A stretch of 64,000 bases of DNA from assembly GCA_015179125.1 (NCBI GenBank), contig WHVA01000340.1:1-64000 (forward strand), in the 5' to 3' direction. Positions 53,420 to 64,000 of this stretch are shown piece after piece. The notes under the pieces are model-generated. The model saw only the letters and a program-made list of their open reading frames with translations, had not been told where the DNA came from and did not search any database. Positions within the stretch are counted from its first letter, which is position 1, and each line of letters begins with the position of its first letter. The stretch is from Gautieria morchelliformis. Taxonomy: Eukaryota > Basidiomycota > Agaricomycetes > Gomphales > Gomphaceae. Position numbers and translations under genes: made by a program.

Positions 53420-55914
53420 ATGGCATCGTATCTTTCTATGATGGACTCCTTTCCGCTCTTACCCGATATGAGTATGACCGTAGCCACACGGCCACAGCAA
53501 TCACCAACAACCGAGGAGCAATTTAACAACTTTGTCCCCCCGATCACATCCAATGGCGGCTTATCAAATTATCCGAACAGCTTCGTAGGGGTTTTGGTCC
53601 TGAACGTACTGATCGTGGTGAAGGATATGGAAAGGAGGCGCATATACTCATATATCTCTACACGTATGTTTGATTCCAATGTTTCTTTTTAACCACATTG
53701 CATTCAGCCCTCGCAATCACAACTTCTGGCTTGGATCGGGGCGGCAAGCCGTGATACTCTTCTTGAGTCCCAGAATGCGGCCTTCATGGCTTCTCGAAGT
53801 GCGTGACAATATTATTACGGGACCTTCGGAACCTAGTGCATGGAAGATACCTTCCTCCCTGCAGGTACAACTCTCAGACAGCATGACACACGCTCTTACT
53901 TATCGCTGTTGTAGACAGATATCAAAAAATACGCCCACTGTGTCATCCTATCACCCTTCCTGACATTCTCGCTGGAGGCGGAGATGAAGGGAGTTAAGTG
54001 CGTACGAGGATGCTGGCCTGTTTTCTCAATACTTTATATTCTAATGGTTTGATTTCCTTTATCAGGGACGCTTATCTGCTGCTTTTGGAAAGGGTGACTG
54101 AGCTTGCAAACAAGTCGATAATCGGCAGCTTCTCCGAGCCATCGCTCATCCCTGCCAACCCTGATATCAAGCCGACGCTCCCCACTCTCCTTGCTAAAGA
54201 CTACCCCGAAGTTCTATTCTGGAAGAAAGACCAATGGGACGCACACGTCAACCAACGTCCGAGCCTACATGTGGAAGATATCGATGCAGATTCGGCTAGC
54301 AAGGACCCAGGTGCAGCTTGCAAAGCACTTGCTTTTATCATGGACAGAGACGGGGTTGTTATTACTAGAGGTAAGGCATCTGCCATCCGAGCCACGTGTC
54401 GTCATCTGTGGGTCGAGCTACGCAAGAATAATATGGCACCACCAACATGGGGTCAGGCATCACACTCTGCTTCCACGTTCTTTCGCAATGCTATGTATCA
54501 GTCCCACCCTGAGCTTCGGCTATGTGATGATCACTGGAAGCTTGATTACCTAGCACGCAAGGATTATCCAAGCTGGATCCGCCCATCTCGTAAACCCCAA
54601 AAGACTACGAATAAAAACGATGGCACTGGTAAATTCCCCTCCTCTACCTCGACATCCAACAAACGCATCCATGAGGAAGAGGTTGAAAAGTCTCGCAAGA
54701 AGTCAAAATCCGACATCCCCTTATCCGGACCAGTTGCTATGAATAACCCTACAGTCGCCACAACAGTACCAGCAACGCACGCTAACATGCCGCATATTAT
54801 TCCTGATATCCTTCCTAGTTCTTCTATGCCCGAATCTCTAACAGAACTGTCCTCTCCTGCCTCTCCTGAATCACTAACAGAACCATCCTCTGCTGAATCC
54901 GTGACTGAGCCGTCGTCTCCTGAATCCGTGACTGAACCATCTTCTCCTGAATCACTCACCGAGCCTTCGTCACCTGAACCTTTAACCAAGCCCCAACTAC
55001 CATCGACTACACACCCGTTACCCGCAACTTCGGCAAAGGCTTCTGTGTCTTCTCTATTACTGCATGCATCGACGTCACCGCATGCACATGTTCCCACCAG
55101 TAAGCAATCATCGTTCAGATGTTATGTAACACTTACGATAGTCTGTGCGCTGCAGACTCTCTTCAAACACATGCCGCCCACGCCCTCAGTGAGTAATTAA
55201 TTGTTTTTCATCGGTGATGTCACATCACTTCTTCTAGTAGCGATGTCTGTTTCGGATACTACAATGCCCCACAAGCCGAATCCTATAAAGGTATGTTGAC
55301 GGTATTTATACTCAACCTCGTAGCTGAAAGGAACCTCTCTGGTCTAGATCATCAATCCCTTGTAAGTTCAATAATCAAGTGTTTTTTTTTCAATATACTG
55401 ACATTATACTGGCGAATCGAGAAACATGTCCGTTACCGGCCTTGGTCTGACCTCGGCAAGGCCACCGCCGGCACACCCCAAGCTAGAGGTCCTCGCGGGA
55501 TCGGACCCTGCTGTCTCAATGGTTCCTGCTATCTCAACGGTCCCAGTGGCATCTACCAGCACTATGGCACCTAGTGCGCACCAGCAGCAAAACCTGCAAA
55601 GAAGAACTACTGGTATCCAGACAAGAACAAGAACAACTCACCATTGTAGGTCTTGGATTGGTGTGCCGCCACTATATCTGACTACGCTATCTCACATTTA
55701 GCAACCTATTCGCGCTGGATTATTGCCGAGACCACCCAAAGTCATATAAGGAGGCTGTGCTGGCGGCACACAATGCCCTTGATCCTGCAGCTAGACAGGT
55801 AAGTGGTAATGCATTTTATTAACGGGCCTAACGACGATTGTACAGCGCTATCTCAGACTCAGTATCTACAACAAGGCCAACAAACTGAAGCCACAAACGA
55901 GCCAGGGTGCGTGA
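53420..55914 (+). CDS. TNP2-transposon accessory gene, multi-exon
   Basis: Start at 53,420 (MASYLSMMDSFPLLPD). Introns at about 53,663-53,706 and 53,998-54,066, and further ones after 55,115, link LLAWIGAASRDTLLESQNAA, TDIKKYAHCVILSPFLTFSL and DAYLLLLERVTELANKSIIG into one reading. The central domain (LLAKDYPEVLFWKKDQWDAH, RASAIRATCRHLWVELRKNN, FFRNAMYQSHPELRLCDDHW) resembles proteins encoded next to TNP2 transposases in mushrooms. A Ser/Pro/Glu-rich repeat (PESLTEPSS type, 54,830-54,990) follows, and the C-terminus ends NLFALDYCRDHPKSYKEAV, LRLSIYNKANKLKPQT at 55,914. Function unknown; a partner protein of the transposase is inferred. Confidence 0.55.
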
Positions 55915-56214
55915 TCAATGTTGGCGGCATTGGAGGCGGTTAGTGGGTATTATTTCATTAGCTGTTCTTCTATCTGGTCTGGTCTGGTTGTGTATGAAAA
56001 TATATTATATTTTCAATTATTAAATTGAGACCAGATTCAGCCATACAGCGCCATATACTGGACATATGGTGCGCCAGATCTGGCCAGTTCTCGAAGTAAC
56101 TCTGCGAATTTGCCCAATGGCATAGTCTCAATTATCTGGCCATGTCCGGTGAGTGCGGGGAGCCATTTGACTGCCATATCTCACCCTATCTGGCCAGAGT
56201 CTGTTTTCACTGGG

Positions 56215-56312
56215 GATCCTAGTAGAACAATCTGACAAGAAATTCGAAGGAAATATGTAGGGTGGAATTTATTTGGCTTGATTTTGGTGCAGGAGCATAA
56301 ATGCACCCAACA
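56215..56312 (-). repeat. Copia-C family LTR, 5' half (inverted)
   Basis: Minus strand starts TGTTGGGTGCATTTATGCTC and matches the first roughly 98 bp of the Copia-C LTR as far as CTAGGATC. It then meets the transposon end CCCAGTGAAAA. The flanking TGACG at 56,313-56,317 is the complement of CGTCA, found also after the other half at 60,333-60,337. Confidence 0.8.
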
Positions 56313-56338
56313 TGACGAGGGTGAACCTGGTGCCTATG
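56313..56338 (-). pseudogene. Gypsy-2 RNase H sliver
   Basis: Minus strand reads IGTRFTLV, which joins in frame to TDHKGLEYFETQ at 60,333 once the LTR and one CGTCA copy are removed. This identifies the gypsy flank of the copia insertion and marks an inversion breakpoint near 56,339. Confidence 0.7.
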
Positions 56339-56351
56339 TGGACAAAAGACC

Positions 56352-56993
56352 GTGTGTCAGCAGTGTGTGGACCGGAAGGTCCGGTGCAGCTTCCCAGACG
56401 GGAAGCGCAAGCGGAAGGATGAGGACGCGACCGAGGGACCGGGGCTGAAAAAGGCCAAGGTGTTGCTGGTCAAACTGTCGGGAGCCATTCCGACGGTGGA
56501 CATCCGTGCGGGTCCATTGGGACCTGGTATTAAGGGCTTAATGCCCAACGGATTTTTGGGAGCGGAGGTTTACCGAATGGTGAGGGGGTTGCTGACTCGG
56601 CAGAGCAAGCAGCTTGAACGGAGCAACCATTTGCTTCAGGGGGTACTGGAGTTTGTGCAGTGGATAGAGTGGCACAATTCCAGGTTAAACAAGCGGCTGG
56701 AGTTGTGGGCCACTGCAGCCGAGAATGCATCCTTATGGATGGGGACACATTCAGATTGTGGTGGGTTCGATGTGGCTAGGGGTTTGGGTTTGGGTTTGGG
56801 TTTGGGTGGAGATGGAGTGGAGGAAGGGGATAAGGGAAAAGGAAAGGAGAGTGAAGAGAAAGAGGGAAAAGCGGGAGCGGAATCAGGATCAAATTCGGAT
56901 TCTGGTTCAGAAAGCAGGGATGGGGAAGACGAGCAGGATGAGGGGGAAGAGGGTGCGGAAGTGAGTGAGGATGAGACTATGGGAGACAAATAA
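56352..56993 (+). CDS. Cys-rich, acidic-tailed protein (Zn2Cys6-like fragment)
   Basis: MCQQCVDRKVRCSFPDGKRK holds three Cys in a spacing like half of a fungal Zn(II)2Cys6 cluster followed by basic residues, then SGAIPTVDIRAGPLGPG, LEFVQWIEWHNSRLNKRLEL and a Gly-Leu repeat encoded by (TTTGGG)4 near 56,785-56,811. The tail is almost pure Glu/Asp/Gly/Ser. An upstream exon with more Cys is probably missing because the inversion breakpoint lies only about 13 bp 5' of the ATG. DNA-binding regulator or transposon accessory are both possible; I do not recognise a named family. Confidence 0.5.
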   Translation: MCQQCVDRKVRCSFPDGKRKRKDEDATEGPGLKKAKVLLVKLSGAIPTVDIRAGPLGPGIKGLMPNGFLGAEVYRMVRGLLTRQSKQLERSNHLLQGVLEFVQWIEWHNSRLNKRLELWATAAENASLWMGTHSDCGGFDVARGLGLGLGLGGDGVEEGDKGKGKESEEKEGKAGAESGSNSDSGSESRDGEDEQDEGEEGAEVSEDETMGDK

Positions 56994-57021
56994 CTAATGT
57001 TTTGGTTGTTTTTCTCTATAC

Positions 57022-59646
57022 TTATGTGAATCTTTTTTTTTTTTTCTCTTTTTTTTTCTTGGTACTTTTCTGTTTCGGGATCAGGATCGGGGACGGAGTG
57101 AAATGGCTCCGAATCAGGGCCCATTCAGACAAGTTGGCATATGGGTTTGATGGCTGACGTATTTCTTGACCCAGGTCACCTATTGTCCGCTCCATCGTCC
57201 AGGTTGCATGGAGAGAAGGAGGGCCAGTTGCTGGTATTTGCAGTCCTAAATGCATAAGTGCATGAAGACACAGGCGTACCATGTGGATGCGATCTGGGCG
57301 ATCCTGGACATAGAGGTGCTCGAATTCAAGACAGAATTCATCAAGAGCCTTCTGTGCAGCCAGTACGTCAGCTCGTGATATTGAGCGCTGCAAAACCAGC
57401 CGCATTGCAAATACTAGCTTGCAAAAATTTTGCCAGTAGCTGTCCGGAAGTATGCCATATAGTAATGCTGGGGCCAGACCAAAGAAGTAATGTTGCCACT
57501 CCTTAGCCTTATACTGACTGTTGATTTTTTCAGAAAGGTTGCGAGGAGGGCGATCGAATGAACCGGGTATATATGGCCGTGAATCAGCCACTGCTTTCCC
57601 ATGCGCCTCCCAGATGGGTCCTCGAAGAACTGCCCATTCCCAATTCTCGCTATCATCAGTTGGCGCACAATCGAAGATCCCACGCCACAGAGGAAGAAGC
57701 AAATCACCAAGGTTGAGGGTTGGAACGTGCATGCAATCACCGCATAGTGAGGCGGTGATCGGGAGGCGGTGTCTTTGTGATAGACCCAGGATAAGGGTCG
57801 GCCTAGATATACCAGTATCGCGACGTCTTGTACCATAGTCCGTAACACCACGAGATTGGAGGAGGTACTGTAAGTCAGCGAGATACCTTGTTTCTGAGGG
57901 ACCGTGAATGTTACTTGGATGAACATCGGGGTGGTTGCTCCCCTTGACATCATAACCGGAAGGCTTCAGAAGAGCTGGGTAGCATGTTTTACCACCCGGC
58001 TTGCGTCGGCCCTTGAGACCACAAAAAACGCGGCATGCACTGGCTCCTTGATGTCCTACGAGCCCAGTGAGGTGCACACTTCCTGGGCCATCACTGGTGC
58101 CTAGAATAATTTCAACTTGAAATCTCATGCCGGGAATTAGAAACATATACCTAATAAATAATATGGGAAATATATGAATACTTCATCATCCAATGCATTC
58201 CAGATACGAAGGCCTTCTCGCTGGAGACCGGCCACATGATAAAACCCTGGGAAGAGAAAGGATTCCATGAACTTGGGAGCACCTGGTATAACGGCTCCAG
58301 GGCACACGTGGCTTTTTTTATATCGAAAATCTGCTGAGAGCTCAATGATTATCCACAAGAGTATCCAGCAGTCCGACTCTTTGTCCTTGTACAGCTGTGC
58401 ACCGTCCATGGCATGCATGAGGACCGTGTCATTGGGCTTGATATCACCTCGAAGGCAGGCATTGAGATAGTCCGATCCATGGTACAAGTCATCGTACTCT
58501 TCAATCAGCGCTCCGTTGGTTTCAAGCATCTCCAAAAGTTGCTTCGTCCGTGTCTGCCTGTGCTTCATTTTCTCGGCCCCAGCACGTGAACGCCATATGG
58601 CCTGGATCTGAGGGCCAAGCGGGATGGTGTAAAATTGTAGAACAGACTTTTTTGATTTCCCTCGACTAGACCGCAATATCTTTGTGTCATACCGAGCACT
58701 ATGACATCGAGGGCAAGTGTCAAGTGCTGAATAGGGTCCGGTGAATGCCACACATGATTGTGGGCACATGTCGCTCAGTATGGACTCGACACCTGTCCAC
58801 TCCTCAAGTTTGTTTCTAACCCAGGCATAAGAGAGCATCGGCTGCTCAGGAAAAGTACCATTGTGAACTTCCTGCACGTTCGCGTATGTATGTTGCGATG
58901 CGTTTGAGGTTCCAAGGAAATGCCTGAGGGATAGAAGCTCGGCAGGGTCGTCTATTTCTAGAATATGCTGTGGAGGGTTGCGAAGGCGATGCAGTGCTTC
59001 TTCAGAGAGGCCGCCATCGTCGAGTGATGCATTCTGAAGTGCATGGATGAAGTCGAGGGATAGCTTGAGTTCTTCAACGATTGGTTCAACCTCAGGCTGC
59101 CAATAATCATTGGCACTGTCGCTAGCGCTAGGTGAACGCGAGGATGTGGGTCGAGGAGAGGGTGTGCGTGATTGCACCGGAGGAGAACCTACATCTCTAG
59201 CGTCAGAGGGTGTGCTCGGCCTTAATTCTTCCTCGGCTTCGTTTCGCTGTTGGTCATACAGGCTCTCTGGATCGACATCGTCATCCTCTCCTGTATCGTT
59301 TAGATCTTAGATGTCAATAAGAATAAGCAGAATGTTTATCCACACCTCCGGAATCATCATGATAGCGATAATCCGGCAATGTGCGTTCTTCCGGCTGCGA
59401 GTCAGGCTCATCGAGTCGCTGCCGCTTTGTTGCTGCACCAGTTGCGTCTTCTTCAAGTGCCGACCCTTCTGTCCTGGGTCCTGGAACACCATCTGGGCCA
59501 TTTTCACTCTGCTCAGGAACATACCGCGGCAATTTTTCTCCGAGTCTATACTTCGTGTGTCGAAACCAGGTGGCACGGGATACATTCTGGCCACCTCGAC
59601 AGTATCTCCAACACGTACAGCGTCGTGTGTTCGTGTCTGAGGACAT
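57022..59646 (-). CDS. TNP2-family transposase, probably C-truncated
   Basis: Start at 59,646 (MSSDTNTRRCTCWRYCRGGQ), a Cys-rich N-terminus, then VSRATWFRHTKYRLGEK. After an intron near 59,347-59,310 comes an acidic/Ser-rich linker and the core: SILSDMCPQSCVAFTGPYSA, CPRCHSARYD, YDDLYHGSDYLNACLRGDIK, TVLMHAMDGAQLYKDKESDC, WILLWIIIELSADFRYKK, FLFPGFYHVAGLQREGLRIW. After a frame change near 58,140 follow LGTSDGPGSVHLTGLVGHQG, SACRVFCGLKGRRKPGG, LCGDCMHVPTLNLGDLLLPL, WTMERTIGDLGQEIRQPSNP. The usual further C-terminus is absent: after SEWALIRSH the frame runs into an A-rich stretch near 57,050. The core is open over 1.0 and 1.1 kb. Confidence 0.75.
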
Positions 59647-59997
59647 ATATAATATCTAAACGATAGGATTAAGTCGAGCCTAGTATAAATACAGGACTCA
59701 CTTACCGGACTGCTGCGCCAGGGCTGGACTCGAATTGACTTAGCGCGATTCGACAAGTTGAGTTACGTTGAGCTCTAACTGGAATTCGCGCGTTCTCAGA
59801 CTTCACGCAATCTCTCGCGAGAAATTTTTGAGTTTTATCCGATGTTTTCGCGATTCTCGCTGGTTTGGGAAAAGTATTCTCAGTTTCAGGAATTGCACGC
59901 TTACTAAGATAATTTAGCATCTGCGTTTCCCGATCCCACCATATCTCACACTCTGAGCCAGCTGGCGCAGATCTCACCAGAGGCACTTTTCACTGGG

Positions 59998-60332
59998 TAT
60001 GATCACTTTATTTTTCAGAAATTTTCCGAAATTTTCTATGAAAGATTTGTACTTCTATTTCAATTTGTTTTTCTTCTTTTCGCCACCGGCACCCTTATGT
60101 AATCATTTCGACGCGCGCTGCCATGGGCGCTAAAGGGCCGGGTGGTAGTATATGCACAGTGAGACAGATTTCCCCCTCTCTCAGTGACAACCAAATTCAC
60201 TGAGAGAGGCAAGTAAATTAGTCTTATTCTCCTTTGATTTATTGACCTAGAAATCCTGTAGTGAATTAATTTCTATTCCATTCTTTTGAGCACCAAGTCC
60301 GAACCTACTGCCTATAATTCCTGTCCTCTACA
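59998..60332 (+). repeat. Copia-C family LTR, 3' part
   Basis: Begins TATGATCACTTTATTTTTC directly after the transposon end and ends CCTGTCCTCTACA, matching the last roughly 335 bp of the Copia-C LTR, including the hairpin and the GGCGCTAAAGGGCCGG block. It is followed by CGTCA and gypsy RNase H. Complementary to the half at 56,215-56,312. Confidence 0.85.
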
Positions 60333-62279
60333 CGTCACAGACCACAAAGGGCTCGAGTACTTCGAGACCCAGAAGAGCCTCTCTGACCGCCAGGTCAGAT
60401 GGTGGGAGTTTCTCTCACGGTTAAACTTCAACACCGTACATGTTGACGGTGTAGAGAACAAGGTAGCAGACTGCCTGTCGCGCTACTACGAGAGCGACAC
60501 AAGTGATGACAATCACCCGGATCACGTCTTCGTGAACGCAGACGAGCGTTTAGACCCGGACGGTGAGCTATTGCCCATCAACCGATATATCGAGCTGCGA
60601 GCAGCGGCGATGAGACAGTCTAAACGCCTCGTGGAGAAGACTGAGGTGAGAAATGGAATCCGCCGCATTAAACAAGGGCTCACAAAAGCCCACGAGCGTC
60701 ACCGCATCACGCGACAATGACGACAATGACGTCAGAGTCATTGCCGTAGGAAATGACAGCGCGCCCCTGCGCCGGATCATTGAGCAGGGCGTAGACCTGT
60801 CCAAGGTCTTACAGGACGCGTACCATAGGGACGCCATGTTCGTGAAGATCATGGAGCACCCGGACATGCACCCAAGATTCGGGATCCGGATGGGCTGATC
60901 TGGACAAAGAACCAGCTCAAGAGAGACGTCATTGCCGTCCCCCGCTCTGTTCTTCAGGGGGGAAGGAGGCTGATCGAAATCATCATCGATCGAGCACACC
61001 AGATAGTCGGTCACTACGGCCATCTGAAGACTTCGAACTACGTTTGAAGGTCATATTGGTGGCCGGGCATGAGCCCAGACATAGAGTCATTCTGCACATC
61101 ATGCGCGAAGTGCCAGATGATGAAAACCGGGCCACAACGGCCCAAAGGCCTACTACACAGCCTACCCATTCCAGATAGGCTGTGGCGGTCAATTGGCATC
61201 GACTTCATGGGGCCCCTGCCCAAGTCCAATGACTGTGACTACCTGATGGTAGTCATCAACCGACTAATGTCACTCATCCACCTCGTCCCAACAGCGACGA
61301 GCATGTCAGCCAAGGGAGTAGCTTGGCTGTTTCTGAAAGAGATCATTTGACTCCATGGGGTTCCCGACTCCATCGTCTCGGATAGAGACTCGAAGTTCAC
61401 GTCGATCTTTTGGTGTGAACTACAGCGACTCATGGGGACTAAGCTCCTCATGTCAACTGCCTTCCATCCCCAAACAGATGGAGCGACCGAGCGGGCAAAC
61501 CGCTCGATAGGACAGATATTGCGCGCGGTCGTCAGAGACAATCAGAAGGATTGGGCATTGAAATGCCCGATGGTTGAGGTCGCCCTCAACAGCAACATCA
61601 GCGCGACCACAGGGTTCGCGCCCTTCAAGCTGAACCACGGCTATATGCCGCAGATAGATCTCCCCATAGCCATGGACACCCCATTCAAAGGGGTAGCCCG
61701 GTTCGCACATCAGGCAAGGTGGAACCTGATGGCAGCACACGATGCAATAATAGAGCATCGAGTGACGCAAATGTTTCATGCAAACAAGAAACGTATAGCG
61801 AGTGACAGGTACACGGCCAACGACCGCATCTACCTCTCGACCCAGAACCTAACTCTCCCGAAAGGAAGAGCCAGAAAACTAGTCCCGCGGTACATCGGAC
61901 CGTACTGCGTCGTCGAGGCTCACAACAACGCCTCGATGGTGACCCTTGAACTTCCTGACGAGCTGAAAAGCCATTGTATATTACTGGTCTTTCATTCAAG
62001 CCTCATACGACGATACGAGGCTAACAACGACGAATTATTCCCTCGTCGTGAGGCCAAGTCATTTTATGACTTTGGAGCGAATGACGACGAGGAGTGGCTC
62101 GTCAACGAGATTATCGCACATTGATGGATAAACTCGATGGACCTGGAGTTCCAGGTCCGCTGGACCCTAGGCGACGTGACATGGGAACCCATGTCGTCAT
62201 GCAAGGACCTTGAAGCCCTGGATAGCTATCTAGAGCTTCGGGGGGTGAGCAAACCACGCGACCTCCCCAGACGCCACTA
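60333..62279 (+). pseudogene. Gypsy-2 RNase H end, integrase and chromodomain
   Basis: VTDHKGLEYFETQKSLSDRQ and ENKVADCLSRYYESDTSDD end RNase H. Then QIVGHYGHLKTSNY (zinc region), CAKCQMMKTGPQRPKGLL, SIGIDFMGPLPKSNDCDYLM (first Asp), SIVSDRDSKFTSIFW (second Asp), TAFHPQTDGATERANRSIG (Glu), SATTGFAPFKLNHGYMP. The C-terminal part has GRARKLVPRYIGPYCVVEAH and a chromodomain (EEWLVNEIIAH, stop, LEFQVRWTLGDVTWEPMSSC, LEALDSYLELRGV), which may target heterochromatin. Frame changes near 60,715 and 60,890 and stops near 61,045, 61,348 and 62,122 disable it; several fit CGA to TGA. Confidence 0.88.
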
Positions 62280-62400
62280 GACACATCTGTCATGTGCATA
62301 CCACGTGACATGCCGGCCAGGGCACGGTTAAATTTTCGCCTTGGATCTTTCCGAGGGCGCATCGCTTCTTGAAGCAAACCACCATCATCTACCCACGAAG

Positions 62401-64000
62401 ATGATGCCCCCCAAAGATGGGATGGACGTTGATCCATCAACGTCCATGACACGCGCAACGGCCCCGAGACAGGGGGACGCAGACATCCTACGAGCTCCAG
62501 TCGACCAAGAACACTGGATGATCGTAGGATGGGAAGACACTCTGGCGATCGTTCACCCCAACGATTGCGCCACATGCACGGACTACACCGCGGACCTACG
62601 GGCCACGACAGGCACCTGCAAGGTCAAACTGTAGGATGAAGACATCGGCGACACCATCAACGCGGCCTGGGGATGGCTCCCGAGGGGCATCGCGCGTGAT
62701 GCACAGGAGGAGCCCCTCTGGGACATCCATGACCTCAAGAAGGAGGTCAAGGATTTGGAACACGCGGTCGAAGACCACGAGGATGTGCTCGAAGCCAGGC
62801 GCACCAAAATAACAGAACTTGAGGAGCAGCTGAGCGCAACCCAGCTCCAGCTCAAGTTCGCCCACGCAGCCTCAAAAAGGTCGTGCCATGACCCGGCCAC
62901 GGACCCAGTGGCCGGGCCATCATCACCTCGCGCAATGGCACCCTTGCCGGCGCGCGCAACATCCGGGCTAGCATCCCGGTTATCGGCTGCAACCCCGATG
63001 ACGACGACGACAGAGGGGCAGAGCACGCCTTCCGACACTGCGTACGGCATCCCAGACGGATGGGAGTCCGACTCCTCCGTCTGGAAGACGTATGACCCGG
63101 AGAGGGCACAGCGGCTGGCAGAGCAGCCAAAAAAGAAGCGCAAGAAATTGCGCAGCACCCCCAACACCGTCAATGGGTTAGCCATTGCGAGGGAAAGCAC
63201 GATCGACGCATACCTGGTGGTGTCACCGTCACACACGATCAATGACCCTGCCCTACAACGGCAGGTAGCATTGGTCAAGGCCCAGTACATCGGGCCTCAC
63301 GTGGTCCTGCCACCACCGGCGGGGACAGTTCACCCTCCCTACCTGGGGGAGGGGATGATCATACCACTCGGAGACCCACCGATCTCCGAGACAGGCCTCC
63401 TACCACAACCAGTAGGAAAGGCCCAGCAGTGTCATACTCAATGGTACGACGTCTGCCCTCTCAACGACCCCCACTTCATTGAGCTTATAGCGCGGGCAAA
63501 AGAAACGCCGCAACTCGCGCGCACACGTGAGATGATCGGCATGTTCAAACACATCGAGCAAACAATGCACTCGCAATCCCAAAAGGGATTGTCTCGTGAT
63601 AGCGAGCGGTACCCCACACAACATCGCTGCCATCCTAAGGGGTTGGATACACAACCCCGAAGGAATCCCATCTGCCATCCGTGATAATGCGGATGGAACC
63701 TTCAACCTAGACGACATGGATGTCTGGATGTGGTTGAAGGCCCTTACGCCCCATGTTAAAGGGGTCGCATCACCTCTCAAGTTGAGACTTCTCGACTTGT
63801 TCGGCTTGACCGACCAATGGTCAAGCTTTGTCGGTGCCAGGGAATGCCTGACACCACAGAGCACCAGCCTGCGGCTCTCCATCACGGGCCCATGGGGGGC
63901 CGAGCTGGCCCCGACATCCCGCTCGCCGAGATCGTGCGATGGCTGGCCCACTACGCCAGGGTCACTCACAAGCGAGCAACGTGCATTGAACAATACGTTC
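62401..64000 (+). pseudogene. Gypsy-2 third ORF downstream of pol
   Basis: MMPPKDGMDVDPSTSMTRAT, then DQEHWMIVGWEDTLAIVHPN and CATCTDYTADLRATTGTC; a stop at 62,632 interrupts. Next a coiled-coil stretch (LKKEVKDLEHAVEDHEDVLE, RTKITELEEQLSATQLQLKF), a Pro/Ser/Thr-rich part, KKKRKKLRSTPN, and CHTQWYDVCPLNDPHFIELI. A frame change near 63,590 leads to AAILRGWIHNPEGIPSAIRD and runs off the right edge. Extra ORFs between pol and the 3' LTR occur in mushroom gypsy elements; function unknown, nucleic-acid or chromatin binding is a guess. No 3' LTR is in the window. Confidence 0.55.

Larger units (their letters stand above)
52171..59997. mobile_element. TNP2-type DNA transposon inserted in a copia LTR, split by inversion
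   Basis: Two ends read inward as CCCAGTGAAAACAGACTCTGG (from 56,214 leftward) and CCCAGTGAAAAGTGCCTCTGG (from 59,997 leftward), an imperfect inverted repeat of about 20 bp. Each end abuts one half of the same copia LTR, and both halves carry the break-site sequence TA(G/T)GATC, so the element entered the LTR with a 7-8 bp duplication. Undoing an inversion of about 52,171-56,338 puts both ends in opposite orientation around roughly 7.7 kb containing TNP2 transposase (minus), the accessory gene and the small Cys-rich ORF. The coordinates also include 98 bp of LTR and 26 bp of gypsy at 56,215-56,338. Confidence 0.65.

Noticed and set aside
1-64000. CRISPR arrays, bacterial operons, riboswitches, rRNA
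   Set aside because: No regularly spaced identical repeats and no bacterial gene organisation; introns and transposon types are fungal.

Overview
The window looks like a repeat-saturated heterochromatic stretch of a basidiomycete genome, most likely an Agaricomycete. The evidence is short GT-AG introns of about 50-70 bp, CACTA-type TNP2 transposases, SWIM-type Mutator-like (MULE) transposases, Ty1/copia and Ty3/gypsy elements, a tyrosine-recombinase (Ngaro/DIRS-like) retrotransposon and LINEs. I see no intact host gene. The only host-like sequences are two decayed short-chain dehydrogenase fragments and a duplicated unidentified terminal exon. No bacterial-type features (operons, CRISPR, rRNA) are present, and no tRNA could be supported.

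Layout. 1-3.3 kb: copia integrase and Tc1/mariner fragments, then copia family A (LTR plus gag-protease-integrase), then a second family A copy. 3.27-7.85 kb: Copia-B, nested in that second copy with a 5-bp target duplication (AGCTA). 7.97-12.3 kb: Copia-C on the minus strand. 12.3-15.5 kb: truncated TNP2 transposon with a divergent accessory gene. 16.5-18.7 kb: repeated exon and dehydrogenase pseudogene. 18.75-25.06 kb: complete MULE with about 165-bp terminal inverted repeats, a 9-bp target duplication, a transposase gene and a second convergent gene. 25.1-26.75 kb: truncated Copia-D. 26.8-27.5 kb: pyrimidine tract. 27.5-31.0 kb: minus-strand gypsy split by a solo LTR. 31.6-32.9 kb: second dehydrogenase fragment and an inverted-repeat element. 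34.1-38.45 kb: Ngaro-like element. 38.7-40 kb: second exon repeat and solo copia LTR. 40.3-47.8 kb: three LINE copies. 47.8-64 kb: one large gypsy element running off the right edge, invaded by several others.

The most informative result is the nesting history of the right third. A gypsy element (47,782 to beyond the window) received a copia LTR in its RNase H region (target duplication CGTCA). That LTR received a TNP2-type DNA transposon with CCCAGTGAAAA termini, and an inversion later moved one LTR half and one transposon end. Separately, a 385-bp almost perfectly palindromic CACTG...CAGTG element sits at the gag-protease junction with target duplication TAC. Nearly all open frames carry stops explainable by one C-to-T or G-to-A change, often at CGA codons, so this is a graveyard shaped by nested insertion, LTR recombination and CpG-type decay. 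Family assignments come from motif recognition; no database search was run.
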